This document shows, in pieces, positions 1-12,760 of a DNA stretch of 64,000 nt. Location of the stretch: assembly GCA_964036665.1 (NCBI GenBank), contig OZ038528.1:22989245-23053244 (forward strand), given 5' to 3'. Position numbers and translations under genes: made by a program. The notes beneath the pieces are model-generated. The model did no database searches. It worked only from the letters and a program-made list of their open reading frames with translations, and was not told where the DNA came from. Position 1 is the first letter of the stretch; each line of letters opens with the position of its first letter. The stretch comes from Gordius sp. MW1. Taxonomy: Eukaryota > Nematomorpha > Gordioida > Gordea > Gordiidae.

Positions 1-722
1 AAATCCTTGATGTGATTTATATTTACCCCCGACAATGCTAAAACCTAATTCGTTGTTATTTTTGTATAAAATGACTTCGTAAAGTCGTGTCGCTTGCGTT
101 GGATTTTTATGAGTTCCTAGTTTCTGTCTATCGGAATCATCGCTTTTAGTTTGACATCGCGCCCTATGCTTTATTTCGACTTCCTTTGGATTATTGCATT
201 CGGAGTGAGAAGACAAGATGGCTAAGTTTCTTTCCACCAGTGGTCTTTGTCGGCAACTACCATACACAGCATTAGTGCGATCACCGACTCCCGACCCTCC
301 TTTGGCACAATATAAATCGCACCCTCTTAAGTGATGGGACGAAGCTGGCATCATCATTTGGCTCTCGACCCCATAATGTGCGAGATTGTGATTATCGTTA
401 ATAACAGTATTTGGCACTGAATAATGTCTTTGGGATCGTTGATCGTGAGCCGATATCAGTTTATCGAATGATTCGTATGGAAAATTTGGACTCAATGATT
501 TATGCCTTTGCGATATGCTAGCATAATCGGGTAACAGTTTAAAATCTCCATCACTAAATTGCGCCGCAGAATGTTGTGCGCAATGACAGTTTTCATCATT
601 TTTATGGTAATTTTTGATTTGTTCCCTGTCGAATTGCAACTTGGAGGGTAAAAATTCTATGTCGTCGTATAATTTTGTCTTATAAAATGGACCAGAAGCT
701 TGGGTATTATCTAAAACATTAA
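1..722 (-). CDS. LAP gene exon 12: end of linker and start of PDZ domain
   Basis: Acceptor AG at 723-724 on the minus strand. The exon is open to the left edge (240 codons). It is mostly hydrophilic, His/Ser-rich linker. Its last visible residues read [19 protein letters not shown], the first beta strand and the carboxylate-binding GLGF-like loop (here LGFS) of a class I PDZ domain. The rest of the PDZ domain lies outside the window. An alternative acceptor at 705/706, just inside the exon, would also keep the frame. Confidence 0.8.
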
Positions 723-3700
723 CTTCAATGTAAATAATCAAGTAAAAACTTGTTTTTGATTTATTTTGCAAACAAATATTTAGTTATGGTGAATTTTTTT
801 AAATATACTTTTCATTTTGCCGTTGCCCGTTGCCGCATATGATCCCTTTGAGCATTTATGACTTAAATAAAATACTCATTTAATAAGTATATAAATTTAT
901 TGTTAAGGTATTATATTTTAACTAATATAGTTTAAAATAATATATTTCATAGACTTATTTATTAGGACTAACCTTTCTTGTGTACTTGGGCCAAGAAATG
1001 TTACAAAATCCAATTTATTATCTATCCTGGATTGCTCACATTGAGATGCCATCATTTTTGCATCTAATTTGCTTAGACGTGCATCAACGGATTTAAATTT
1101 GTTATGTTGAATATCGCATTGTTTCATATCTTTAGGGAATGAGTCGTTTGACTTGTTCATCGCCTTTAGATTAAGGTCCATCAAAACGTCCTATTAAGAA
1201 AATGTGCATGATTTTTATCTCATGCTGTAACTCTATATAATACATTCCACATACCTTTAACATTTTAAACAAACGTTTATTAGTCTTTTAATCATATATA
1301 CATATGGGTAGTTACAAAAAGTCTCTGTATTAGTGATTGAAATTAAAACCAAATTAATACTACGCTTTAAATAAGACGTGTTAGCATGGCACAATATTAA
1401 AAAGGAGTTGGTCATTGTTAAATGGACGTAGTTAGAAGGATTATAGGGGCAGGCATAAAGTTTTGAAATGAACCATAAATGAACGAAATAGTTATAAAGT
1501 CTGACTTTATTATCTACCTGAACTCTAAAATGAGGTGAATGATTTGAGACATTTGTGCAAAATTATGTTGATAATCAATATATGCTTAATACTAAATCTC
1601 ACGAAAAGGATAAGGCATAGATGTTACTTGGGGTGGTTTCTTGATCTTGAGATATTTCGATGCCCAGGAGAAAGGAACATCTTTTTTATTGAGAAGCCCT
1701 TCTTTGTCGTTATGAAGCCCCTTAGATTTATCATTACTTGCTCTCATCGCCTTATCATCAATTTTTTGGTGGTTGCAAAGATGTTTATTCAAATGGTTTG
1801 TGTCAGCCATATGAGTCTGATACAATAGGTCTAGGCGAGACTTTTCACAATCACTATGATACCCTCTAAGTATGGCTGTTATAGCCGGGTGGGTATGTTT
1901 TTTTCGCTGTCGAAAGATATTATATTTCAAAGTTCGATCTGATAGCTTGCGGCTTTTCAATGGTTTATGGTCAAAAACTGCCAGTGAACTATCGGAATTA
2001 TAAACTTCGTTGTCTGTAAAAGGAATATGGTGATGAATGAAGGGTTGCTTAACGTCGTATTTCGCAGTTTTAATTTCTTGATTTTCTTTTGCAACATAGT
2101 TATGTGGGTGATTGTTCTCCGCACATAACGCGTCATCGGCTTCGGGTATAACGTAACAATGTCCATTTTCGCCTTGGCTTATGATGGTCATGCCATTCGT
2201 CTTACAATGGCTACAGCATGGAACTTGTTGAATAGCAAATCCGTTTAACAATTTAGCGATCTCCCCGTCGCTCGAATACCCGGAGGAACCACTTAGCTGA
2301 TATATAATACAATTGGACGTGTGAACTGGAACATTATCCTGACTAAAGTGCCTTGTGGCATGGTCAGCGGTCATATAGTCCGCTTGAGATCGGCGGCATG
2401 TCATTGGATTACTTTGCCATCTCGCATTTGTTGGTTCGAGATTATGACATTGTTCCCAAACTGGGTTGTTAATTGATTCGGGAACGAGATTTGTATCCTT
2501 CGACTGAATTGATGTGCAATGTATATTTTTATCCTTGAAATCGATGTTGGCTTTCAGTTTGAAGTCTTTGCGGGCTGCGGAAGAAGGCCTGCAATGAGCA
2601 CGTGAGTACCAAGGGGTGCTAGATCGCATGCCCATATCCGAAGAAACGGATGAATATAAGGCTAGAAACACAATAATAAAAAATAAGGGGCATTGTACAT
2701 TTACTTTGGGTGACGATGGAATAGGCACTCGAGGTCGGTATAAGCTCAGGGGCCTTACGATTCGTATTCGAGAGTATGGATTTTAATAGATCATTTGGGT
2801 TTTCGTTACCAGGAATATGCGGCAGAGTCTTAGATGATTCTTTGTTGTTATTACAATTGCCTCGAAAGGTGGTAACTTAAAATAATGCATGTAATGTGGC
2901 GCAAAATAATAATGTTATACCTTTGTCTGAAAATTTGACGTGGCCATTGCGGACTCTGACGGGGTTGGTAATTGACTAAAAGCAGTTTAAAGAATTTTAG
3001 TAAATTAAAAAAATGGATGCATAACTCACTTGTATAGTGGTGTTGTTTATCTCTTCAAATGGTAATTCTTCACTCTCGTCGTTTATTTTTTGAGGCAGTA
3101 GAATGCAAGTTAATACATCCTTTTTTGCCATGGGATCGTATTCATTTTGTAAGGGAACCAACGGATTAGTCTAATATTCACAATTTAAAAATCACTTCAA
3201 CTATGTTAAATTTGACTTTTCTTTTCATTTTCTAATTAAAATAATACTTGATTTTTGACGAGCCAAAGGGCCGAAAGATTTTTGAGTTTGAGGATGGCAC
3301 ATGGCAACGAGGAAAGCTTATTATCGCACAAATTGAGAATTTTTAAGTTATTTAAATCACCAATTTTATCGGGGACTTGTGTTAGATTATTGCTACGACA
3401 GGATAATATAGTCAGAGATTTAAGAGAGCCTATTTCGTTGGGCAATTCTTCAAGTTGGTTTTCGTCCAGGTAGAGAGTGCGTAAGTTTTGCATGATTCCG
3501 ATCCACTTAGGAAGTGTAGAAAGACAATTATTTGTAAGTATAAATTCCGTCACACCTTCCATGAATGGCGGGGCAGATTTGGCATTAGGTTCTGCCATTT
3601 TATCCGGCAGCGTGATCAATTGATTAGAATCGATTTTTAAAATCGACAATTTCGACAAGCATCCTAAAAATGAAACAATTATTCGTGACAAAGTTTATTT

Positions 3701-6700
3701 CAAATTTTGATGAATTTTTTTTTGAATTTTTATTGATTACCAAATGAGTCTGGAATGGTTTTTAAGTAGTTAAAACTTAGGTGGAGATCGGTTAATTCTA
3801 CACAGCCTGATATATCGGGTGATATATCATTAATTTTATTTCTAGAGGCGTCCAGACAAACTAAAGATTTGAGGCAACCCACAAACTTGTGTATCAAAAA
3901 GAAATATTTGGTTTATAAAATATTAAATAAATTAAAAAATTAAGAATCGTAAAGAATGGGAAACGATTCTTAATTTTGTAATTTATTTATCACCTTCGCA
4001 AAATATGTAATTCTCTTTATAAAAATAATAAATGATAAATACTTAAAATATTAAATAAATTTTCATAATAAATTTGAAATTGATTTACAGATGGGATTGT
4101 AGTTAGTTCATTAATGTCGCACCATAATTCGTTTAAGGAAAATAGCGTTCCTATAACATCCGGCTTAAAACAAATAAAAAATTTATAAATGATCCTTAAT
4201 AGTATTCATATATTCCTAGCTACAAAAATTTATTAAAACCTCATTTAAATTAGCACTTAGCTACTAAAAATATTATATTTAATTTTTTGTGCTATTTATT
4301 AGATAACCATAAGGCAATTAAATACAATTACTTATTTTATGAGTGCAACTAATAAACTATATTACCAATTCATTGAAATGGTTGTTGCCAATATCCAATC
4401 TTTCCAACAAAACTAACATGCAAAGTGATTTAGGGAGTGTAGTTAGATTGTTTTCCCGAAGTTCCAATATTTTAAGCTTGTTTAAACTAAAAAAACAGAT
4501 TAATAATTGATATCATAAATTAATTAATAATGAGCAAATTATTAATGATAAAGTTTTGAAGAGTTACTAAACATGTTTTACATGCAACTAGTTCTCAAAC
4601 GTGTTTAAGTCTATTTTGCTTTATATCATGTTCTTTGGGGACACCGCGAATTTTGTTCCGAGATTGCTAATGTTGTTTTATTGATTTTTAGTTTAATTTT
4701 TAATAAGAAAAATTTTGTGGAGTTACGCCAAATATAGTGGCGTCTCTAAAGAAGTGTAAAGCTTATGAAAACTATGTGGTCAGACTTAAGAAGTTTTGTA
4801 ATTCCTCTATGTTTTAAAGTCATACTTTAGTAAAAAAAAAACTTTCAGGCAATTTAAAGTTATAAAACTTCTTACCCATATACTTAATTTACAGGTTATG
4901 AAATTAGATTAATATCCACACATGTATGCACTAACAAACCCTCTAAACCCATGGTTTTTTAATAAAAATTGTCACAAGAGACCCAAAATAGTTTGTACTT
5001 TTAGTGATTAATTTGACTTTTTTAATTGCTATGCAATTTATGGGCTCGTTTTTTGGTGTCCGTCGTCCGTCGTCCGTTACCCTCCCTATCTATTTGCATT
5101 GGGTATATTAGGTTATCGCTTTTTTAAATTAATGCATGAGAAAGAGTTGCCCCACCCCTCATCTCTATCTCCCTCGCTGTGTTATTTTTTAAATTAATGC
5201 ATAAGAGGTGCCCCACCCCTCATCTCTATCTCCCTCGGTGTGTTATAATATAAGATTTGTTAAATTATCTATTATATAATAAACATAAATAAAAGTTGTT
5301 TACTTTTAATTGCTATGCAATTTAACTAGTTATATAATAAACATAAATAAAAGTTGTTTAGTTTTAATTGCTATGCAATTTAACTAGTTTTTGTTATATA
5401 ATAAACATAGATAAAAGTTGTTTACTTTTAATGCTATGCAATTTAACTAGTTATATAATAAACATAAATAAAAGTTATTTACTTTTTAATTGCTATGCAA
5501 TTTAACTAGTTTTGGGGTTAGAATCCCGGAGTTTTTTTGACTCTTATGATTGTTCTTGTTACTATCATTGATAATAAGAATTTATGGCCGTCCGCTGGCT
5601 GCTGACCAATGAAAAAAATGACCATTGGCCAAAATGTGAATCGAAATTATTTTTTTCGTTTTTTTTGACTATTATGATTGTTCCTGTTTCTACCATTGCT
5701 ATTATGACTTTTTGGCCGTCCGCTGGCTGCTGACCAATGTTATATAATTAACATAAATAAAAGTTGTTTACTTTTAAATGCTATGCAATTTAACTAGTTT
5801 TTGGGTTAGAATCCCGAAGTTTTTTTTGACTCTTATGATTGTTCTTGTTACTATCATTGATAATAAGACATTTTGGCCGTCCGTTGGCTGCTGACCAATG
5901 AAAAAAATGACCATTGGCCAAAATGTGAATCCGAGTTTATTTTTTCGTTTTTTTTGACTATTATGATTGTTCCTGTTACTACCATTGCTATTATGACTTT
6001 TTGGCCGTCCGCTGGCTCCTGACCTATGGAAAAAATGACCATTGGCCAAAATGTGAATCGAGATTATTTTTTTCGTTTTTTTTTGACTATTATGATTGTT
6101 CCTGTTCCTACCATTGCTATTATGACTTTTTGGCCGTCCGCTGGCTGCTGACCAATGGAATAAAATGACCATTGGCCAAAATGTGATTCGAAAACTTTTT
6201 TTTTCGTTTTTTTTTGACTATTATGAATTTATATCCACTTTTACCGTGTCCTGGCTGCTGACCAATGGAAAAAAATGACCATTGGCCAAAATGTGATTCG
6301 AAAATTTTTTTTTCGTTTTTTTTACTCTTATGAATTTATATCCACTTTACCGTGTGCTGGCTGCTGACCAATGAAAAAAATGACCATTGGCCAAAGTGAA
6401 CATCAAAATTTTTTTTCCGTTTTTTTGGCTATCATTGACTTATAGAGTATCTGTTGGTACTGACCAATAGAGAAAAGGTGACCATTGGCCAAATTTTGAT
6501 TTTTTTAATTAAAAATTGTTCAAATTCAACAAAAAATTTCTCCCAACAATTCTGCAAATTCTTAACATTGTGTTGTTTTATAATATAATGTTTGTTAGAC
6601 CCATAATCACTAAAGGCCATAAAAACTAATGTAATAAGCAACTAGATGCAAACACTAAATCTAACCCTAACCCTTGCCTATATTACATTTTGCCTTTATT

Positions 6701-9700
6701 ACATTTTGCCTATAATGGAAAATTTGTATAAATAATTAATTAATCATTAGGCATTTAATACCCCCCTATAGGCATTCTCGCCCCTTCCCACTTTTCTCGC
6801 CCATAAATTGCATAGCAAATATGATACATTTATACGAAGTACAGATGAGTCGTCCCCCCTTCCCTTCCCCTCTTCCCTTCCCTTCTCCCCCTTCCCACGA
6901 GGGCCGAAGGCCCGAGTCTTTCATTCTTAATATACTATAATCGTGGATTTACCTCTTGGATACAATTATATTTGCCTAAAATTTAATCTATTTAAGTTAT
7001 TAATCATATATATTATTAAAATTTAGCTTCAAATAAGCATTAAGCCGTATTTGTAGGCCTTTAAATTTATTAAGCATATTTTAAATAATAGTGAATATTA
7101 TTATACTTCAATTAAAAAACATAGCCAAAACCCCCATTTTATTTATTCCTGCAGTTCATGTGTTCCCAAAAATAACCGCCATTTTGAACATAGGCGTAAT
7201 TAATTTATGTACTTAGATGAATGTGAAACATATTAATATTGAATTACATCGGAGTAAGGATTTGGGTAGAGAGGCAAAATGTGTGAAAAATCATTTTAAA
7301 TGTTTATTTTTAATATTTTAACCATTATTTCCTAAATATATAAGAATATTAAGATTTAAAGGAGCAACCACCACCACTCAAGTTACGTCCTTGTTAAATT
7401 AATTATTTTCATAATTTCACTTCGAGAAAAATGCAAAATAACTATTAATTTCAAATGTAAATTGCGCAATAAATGTTTTTGCTCGAGAGAAGTTTATATC
7501 TCGGTGAGATTTCGAAAGAACCTAGTAACAAATATTTTATATTTTTTATATTCAACGTAAGACAAGTTTGGATTTGGATTTTATATCTAGTCACACCTTT
7601 ACAAAGGAGTTGAATGATCTAGTAGATCCATAGACTACATCGATTGCTCATGTCATATGTATCGTATGGTAAAATGTGTATCATTAAATTCACCTTTTGA
7701 ATCCAAACCATCTCTCATGTCTTTCCGCAATGTAACCCATTGTTGAAATTTGAAAATTAAATTTACCTCCCTCTTAGTTAATAAAAAAAATGTTAACAAA
7801 TGATTATTTAATAAAATGCAGTGACATTAAATTGCTTCAACATCACACATCAACATAGTATTTTAACTTTTTATTTTTATGAATGTTGTATATGATATAT
7901 TATTACAATGCTGTTTTCAATTTTTAACTAATTCAATATTTGCCTTTATTTTGAAAAAAGTACACTCGATGGCATTTAAATTAGAGTTGTTATCATTTGA
8001 TTAGCGATTACCACTCGTCGTAAATCAAGCCGTTTCTTCATAACTGTTAAATTCAATGTAATCCTTTAAAGTGAGTATACTAGGTTCTTTAGGATTATAA
8101 CGTCATTGCATTTAAGTATGTTAATAAATATATATCTTAAATAAATATTATCAATGGGACATCGCAAAAATAATATTTAAATAGTTTAAAAAACAAGTTA
8201 GAAATGGAAACGCATATAAGTTAAGTTTACCCCTGTTTAATTAACTAAAATTACTATAATCTATATGCCCTTCCATTATTTGTGCACATTTCAAAATGGC
8301 GGGAATATGGGTTTTTATTAAAAATTGAGGAGCCGTCGTCTGTCTAGTCTATGAGTAGATCAAAGATACTACTAAACATGCATTTTGTTACTATATTGTT
8401 ATGCCACTCAATTAAATTGTGAAAATTTGTCAGGTAAAATTATCTTTGACATGGGCGTACGCAGGGGGGGGGGCGGCTGCCCCCCCTAATTTTAAAAATA
8501 AGATTTTTTCAATACAAAAACCCTCAAGAATTAAAAAAAAAATTTGTTTTGCCCCCCCCCTAATTTTGCTCTGCCCCACCCTAATGTGGCCCCCCCCCTC
8601 CAAATAGTCGAGACCTTTTTTTTCTTTTCTTTTTTGCTCTCAGGAAGAAAAAATTTTTTTTTTTAATCTGCCCCCCTCTAATTCAAAACCTGCTTACGCC
8701 CATGATCTTTGATAATAATAAGACGACACAGATATTTTATACAAATCTCTTATTTGTTACAAAATAAACATAACAATTTATTAATTTATTTAAAATCATT
8801 CAAATTAATGAACATTTACTTAATATTTAAAAACTTTAAACTTTTCACACATTAAGTTAAATAATAAAAGCAGTGTCTAATTATTATTTTACTATAAATA
8901 ATATATGATAATAAGAATTTAATAAAAGCTACAATTTTTAATTGATCAGAAATACCCTCATATATTAGAAACAATTTTTAAGCTTGTTTGAATGTTTATT
9001 ACAGGCAAATAAACTTATTCGAGATGTATTATTAATGTGTTAACGCTTAAATTTAAAAATCTTCAAAAAAATTTTAATCAAACTTTTATTTTCTTAAAAA
9101 TTTCTCCATAATCAAAGTCATTGGGTAAATATCTTTCAAAAATTTTTTTAATATTCTATGGATCTCACATAACAAGAGTAATTAAGGTGAATACTGTTTT
9201 TAATTCAAATAATCGAACTCTCAAATATTGTATTAAATGGTCGACCTAACACTTTTAATTTGTCTCTATTTCGACTCTAAATTAGTTCTTTTTAAATAAT
9301 TTTATTTAAATGAGAGTTTAGAAATAGAATATTTTCGAAATTATTAAAGGAAAAGCAATATCCTATATACAAGCGGGTATAGCTAAGTTCAAATACTGGA
9401 GACATTAAGCCTAAAAGTAATTACTTAATTAAAATTAAAACTTGTAGAAAAATCAACTAATTTAAACACATATATATATTTTTAAATTTGATAGAATGTT
9501 ATAAAAATGTATTATACATATATATATATATATATACTATAACGGAATTAATATTTTCTATAAAAAGGGGTAAAAATTTGTTAACTACCTTTTTAAAATA
9601 GAATTCGTAAAAATAATTATTTTTTGGCTCATAACAATTCTCATGAGATTTCTCCTATCGCTAATAAATAATAACCTTAGGAAACTTGTTTCTTCTCAAC

Positions 9701-12234
9701 CTTTAAGTAGCCATGGTTTTTAATCAATCACACATATAAGGATAACAAATATAATCAGTTTTTCGATTACCGCAAAAATTAATGCTCAATTTTGATTAGC
9801 TGATCAATAAAAGATTGAGATATGAACGAATAACCTATTATGATTAAAAAATGACTTCCCAAGCTCATGTATGTCAATGAGAATAAATACCTATTTTATT
9901 TAGTTAGTTTATAAAACATTTTTTACTATAAAAATAATTGTCCAAAATAATATAAAAATAAATATAATTTTACTTTCCAAAACATTCTGGTAGTTGTTTT
10001 AATTGTATTTCATTAAGATATATTTCGGTAATATTGGTCAGGTTGGGCACACCAATCGGAATTTCAGTTAAAGGATTGACGCTGATATTAAGAATCTCTA
10101 ACTTGCTGCAAAGTTGAATGGCTTCATCTACTTCGTGAATATCTAAGTTAATTAAATCAACACTTTGATAAAATCCAAAATTGCGCAAATTATATATATT
10201 TGATTTATTTTATGATTAAAAATTATATAAGTTATGCTACTGAATTAATTTGAATTTAAACTGTTTCGCGCTACTTTATTTTGGGAATGTTATTAATTTA
10301 TTTTAAAACGATACATAAACACCATTGAACAATGTTATAATATGCACATTTCAAGAAAATTTCATAAAAAAGTAATAGTAATTAATTAAACCATATCTAA
10401 CGAATGTATCATCCTTTTTTATGGATATATTTTCGGAAATATTAGGGCTCTTTTATTTGCCTTTTTTTATTTATTTGAAGATTACCTTAATTAGGACGAA
10501 ATATTATAATAATTATTAATTATTTTTAACACCCTCTAACATTCCCGAAAATAAATTTATAAAAACTATTGTTTACGAGGTTAGAAATCTTCTAAAATGT
10601 TTTATCATTGATGATTCCAAGTGAAGGCAAGGAATTGTTATAACGCTACCTATTTTTATTTTAAATCATTCTTTTCCCCTAAGCTTAAAATTTAGCTGAA
10701 TTTTAGGATGTCGTCTCAATTGATTACTAAATAATAATTCGAATTGATAACTATTGAGTCATAGTCAAATGTCTAATCATAAGCGTATATATAAAACTTA
10801 TTCTCAATGAATTTTTACTAGTACCACAAACACAATAACGAAGCCATGTTTGGCTTACCAAAAAGTACTCAAATGAAGATTGATAAAAATTATATACAAT
10901 CACTTAAGGCACAATAGCAATAAAGGCCTATAGTATAATGGAGACCTTGAATTCTTATATTAGTTTTGATTATTAAGTTTATAAATAATTAATTCCTTTT
11001 CTATATTATTGAGATGTCAAAAAAATAATTACTTTGAGAGCCACTCAAATACTAACTTAAATTTTCTTTAATTCAATGTCAAATATGTGTATGAAAGCAA
11101 TTTTAAAACTTAATATAGATGGAAGAATTTCATGTTTTTTTGATGTCATAGATGAGTTGAGGCTATAAAAAGGCAACTTAATCCAATATATATGATAATT
11201 CGTGGCATGGAAAACATACCTTTTTAAGCAAAAGCAGACTGAAACTTCCATATTGCAGACATTCAAATGGATATTTATATTTGATTTATATGAATATTTA
11301 TTGATTTTGGCGTTTTGGAATAAGTGTTTGCGAATATATGGGTTATGGAAATTTAAAACTGTGCAATGTATTTAATAAGTTTTTGCCTATATACTGACAG
11401 TGATACATTATGATTTAACTACAAATTTATTTTTAACGTGTAGACTTTTAATGTATTGGGTTTATTAGCCTCATTAAATTATAAAAATGAAACTATACAT
11501 GTTTTTACATCTTTTTATGTAAGTGTTAAAGAAGTGTCTTTATTAAACTTTACAAACTTAAATTAATTTAACACAAAAATTAAAATTTGAATATAAATTT
11601 GTTTAATAATATCTGTTTATGCCTTATAAACAATAAAATTGTCACGTTGTAATAGTTTCTTATAGCCTTTATTTAGATCGTCAAAGGCATATTTAGATTA
11701 CTCCACGTCAATAATTAATGTTACTTTATGCTAAAACATATTTAACGAGACTTAAGAAAAAATTAAACCGTTGGCCTAAAGACATGCTATAAATATTCTA
11801 TAATTATAACTAAAATTATTTATAAGATTAAAAAATTTAATATTTAACCTAATAGTTATTTCGATCACTTACAGTTTGTTATAATTATAACCAAAGTCAA
11901 ATAAAATTAAGTGTATTGGTTGTGAATGATTTGATTTACTATTTTTGCTGAAGTTAAGGCATATGAGGTGATGGAGTTCTCCGATGACTTCGGAAACACT
12001 GGATAACTCATTTTCGCTAATATCCAATACTTTGAGATTTTTAAAATAGCCCAGAAATTTGGGTAACTCATAAAAGGAATTCGCTTCTAAATGTAATTCT
12101 TCCAATGCCTTATCATATATCAAATAATACGAGGGTATATCTTCCAAGCCTTGATGTTGCAACTCCAAAATCGCCATTCTAGATTGACCATCGTGCTTGC
12201 CTAGGCATTGACACTTTTTAAAGAATCCAGCCAT
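1..12234 (-). CDS. LAP-family scaffold protein (Erbin/LRRC7/Lano-like), 12 exons, C-terminus beyond window
   Basis: Leucine-rich-repeat and PDZ protein of the LAP family, which acts at the cytoplasmic face of junctions and synapses and in epithelial polarity. Exons as I read them (minus strand): 12234-11940, 10142-9974, 4486-4366, 4163-4089, 3885-3741, 3663-3248, 3170-3030, 2975-2921, 2860-2705, 2661-1628, 1190-986, 722 to the window edge. All junctions are GT...AG and phase-consistent, giving about 1178 codons. Order: Cys-rich N-terminus, LRRs (residues about 20-410), a conserved post-LRR segment with NPLVPLQ, a long low-complexity linker, then the beginning of a PDZ domain. Introns range from 43 nt to 5.5 kb. 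The family assignment rests on LRR order and the PLxPLQ block. Which LAP subtype it is remains open; Erbin/densin fits best. Confidence 0.88.
986..2975 (-). CDS. LAP gene exons 8-11: linker between LRRs and PDZ
   Basis: Four exons: 2975-2921, 2860-2705, 2661-1628 and 1190-986, separated by introns of 60, 43, 437 and (after exon 11) 263 nt. Exon 10 is the largest in the gene (1034 nt). No folded domain is visible in this stretch, and the composition is rich in His, Ser, Asn and Lys as expected for the disordered LAP linker. The donor at 1627/1626 (CCCAA before GTAACA) is chosen because the alternative at 1602/1601 runs into a stop after the next acceptor. The exon 11 donor at 985/984 is inferred from reading phase and is less certain. 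Confidence 0.7.
3030..4486 (-). CDS. LAP gene exons 3-7: main leucine-rich-repeat block
   Basis: Five exons with short introns encode consecutive 22-24-residue LRRs of the LxxLxLxxNxLxxLP type: exon 3 starts [18 protein letters not shown], exon 4 [14 protein letters not shown], exon 5 [18 protein letters not shown], exon 6 carries five or more repeats including [15 protein letters not shown] and [15 protein letters not shown]. Exon 7 (3170-3030) is the post-LRR block containing TNPLVPLQ and VLTCILLPQ, characteristic of Erbin/densin-type LAP proteins. Exon borders fall inside repeats, and phases are 0,0,1,0,0 along the block. This is the most strongly supported part of the gene. Confidence 0.92.
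5022..6930. repeat. Inverted-end repeat with internal minisatellite, copy 1 (in LAP intron 2)
   Basis: The left end has AATTGCTATGCAATTTATGG (5024) and the right part has its reverse complement (CCATAAATTGCATAGCAAAT, about 6801-6820), so the unit is flanked by inverted sequences. Outside the right inverted end a conserved tail follows (ATGAGTCGTCCCC, then C/T-rich sequence ending about 6930). Inside are AT-rich direct repeats with ATAAACATAAATAAAAGTTG (5275-5500, four copies) and a 129-bp minisatellite. A second copy with the same order lies at 28203-30480. Class unknown; a non-autonomous Helitron/Helentron or a large MITE are both possible. Confidence 0.6.
5545..6510. repeat. Minisatellite array 1, period about 128-129 bp
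   Basis: About seven units, each containing a poly-T/TTCG run, GACTATTATGATTGTTCCTG, TTTTTGGCCGTCCG, CTGGCTGCTGACCAATG and ATGACCATTGGCCAAAATGT. The GGCCGTCC core recurs at about 5587, 5714, 5876, 6004 and 6132, then decays toward 6510. The first and third units are interrupted by the AT-rich flank containing CTATGCAATTTAACTAG, so the array is partly composite. Long minus-strand ORFs here only reflect the repeat. Confidence 0.85.
6931..7628. other. AT-rich intron 2 sequence, no feature
   Basis: Interior of LAP intron 2. I see no coding exon or recognisable repeat here apart from simple AT-richness. Confidence 0.5.
7629..8353. mobile_element. MITE family A, copy 1 (hAT-type, 8-bp TSD)
   Basis: Terminal inverted repeats of the form CATAGACTA...TAGTCTATG, flanked by a perfect 8-bp duplication AGTAGATC (7621-7628 and 8354-8361). 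It is 725 bp long with no coding capacity and lies inside LAP intron 2. Three further copies are at 55741, 60271 and 61915. An 8-bp duplication is what hAT transposases make, so this is most simply a non-autonomous hAT derivative. Confidence 0.8.
8450..8704. mobile_element. MITE family B, copy 1 (8-bp TSD)
   Basis: It starts CATGGGCGTACGCAGG and ends with the inverted form (CCTGCTTACGCCCATG), flanked by a perfect 8-bp duplication ATCTTTGA (8442-8449 and 8705-8712). Subterminal C- and G-runs give the GGCTGCCCCCC signature seen in the other copies (about 16479, 18130, 19977, 52236, 54032, 57981). Confidence 0.85.
8705..9973. other. AT-rich intron 2 remainder with (TA)n
   Basis: Non-coding, with a (TA) microsatellite at about 9516-9537. 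No exon or structured repeat seen. Confidence 0.5.
9974..10142 (-). CDS. LAP gene exon 2 (LRR)
   Basis: The acceptor AG lies at 10143-10144 and the donor GT at 9973-9972. The exon encodes [18 protein letters not shown] followed by a repeat with [12 protein letters not shown] and another with [16 protein letters not shown], joining in phase to exon 1 (SKN|N) and exon 3 (FG|N). The flanking introns are long (about 1.8 kb and 5.5 kb), unlike the rest of the gene. Confidence 0.85.
10143..11939. other. LAP intron 1, no feature
   Basis: AT-rich intron between LAP exons 1 and 2. A stretch near 10485-10560 resembles the reverse complement of about 17370-17420 (shared core ATTATAATAATATTTCGTCC), so a dispersed repeat fragment may be present. 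Nothing else supportable. Confidence 0.4.
11940..12234 (-). CDS. LAP gene exon 1 with start codon
   Basis: The ATG at 12234 is preceded immediately by an in-frame TAG, which fixes the start unless that AG is a splice acceptor. It encodes a short Cys-containing N-terminus (KKCQCLG), the usual N-terminal feature of LAP proteins, then the capping segment and the first LRRs ([31 protein letters not shown]). The donor is AAATA|GTAAAT at 11939-11938. Confidence 0.85.
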
Positions 12235-12565
12235 CTAAATTATCTTTTCGACGATGCAACAATTTTCATTTTATAACTAGAAGTTTTCGTATCTGAGCCC
12301 ACCACTACCTGATGCAATTAACTGAGGACCATTCAAAGCTATAAAAAATTTAAAAGAGGGGAACTAAAAGCTACCGGTCTGTAGAGAGATATGATTTTAA
12401 AAGTGAAAGGAATAATTTAATTTATTGATCCCATCGGAAAAGAATCTTCTCAATAACTATTCATAGAGAGAATGAGCTAGGTTGTCAGTTTAGGGTTAGC
12501 CCCTTTCATACTATGTATTATATGTAGTGTAGGAGTGTCATCATGCATTTGTATTTGAGCTCAAT

Positions 12566-12760
12566 CTATCCGAATATGTTTTTGTACTTATCTTTAACGC
12601 ATAGATTTAGAGGCGGGATTTGGCCAGATATGTCGTCTAATAATTTATGTGTCCGATGAGGGATTGTGATAAAATGTTCCGACACTACACGATGGATGCC
12701 CTTATACGATGGGCTTTTATGTAGATAACTGCAAAAATAGATAATAACTATTATATGCAA
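12566..12760 (-). CDS. Possible isolated exon, unrecognised
   Basis: About 50 codons (GIHRVVSEHFITIPHRTHKL...PLNLCVKDK) with clearly less AT bias than the surroundings, following a good acceptor (TTTTTGCAG at about 12731) and ending at a GT (AAAGATAA|GTACAA). It lies upstream of the LAP start on the same strand. It could be an exon of a neighbouring gene, an untranslated exon of LAP, or chance. No domain recognised. Confidence 0.25.
   Translation of the reverse strand: MHIIVIIYFCSYLHKSPSYKGIHRVVSEHFITIPHRTHKLLDDISGQIPPLNLCVKDKYKNIFG

Noticed and set aside
1535-1828. Plus-strand ORF of 97 aa (and 3255-3473)
   Set aside because: Antisense to LAP exons 10 and 6, which have strong domain and splice support.
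5774-6172. Minus-strand ORFs of 60-130 aa with repeated [14 protein letters not shown]-like peptides (also 28312-29064)
   Set aside because: They exist only because the 129-bp minisatellite is free of stops in these frames (129 = 3 x 43). There is no start context, splice signal or conserved composition beyond the DNA repeat.
5545-6510. CRISPR-like regularly repeated array
   Set aside because: Repeat units are about 129 bp, contiguous and without unique spacers, in a eukaryotic intron.
8419-8607. Short Pro/Gly-rich ORFs over poly-C/poly-G runs (also 57973-58158)
   Set aside because: These are family B MITE copies with defined target duplications.
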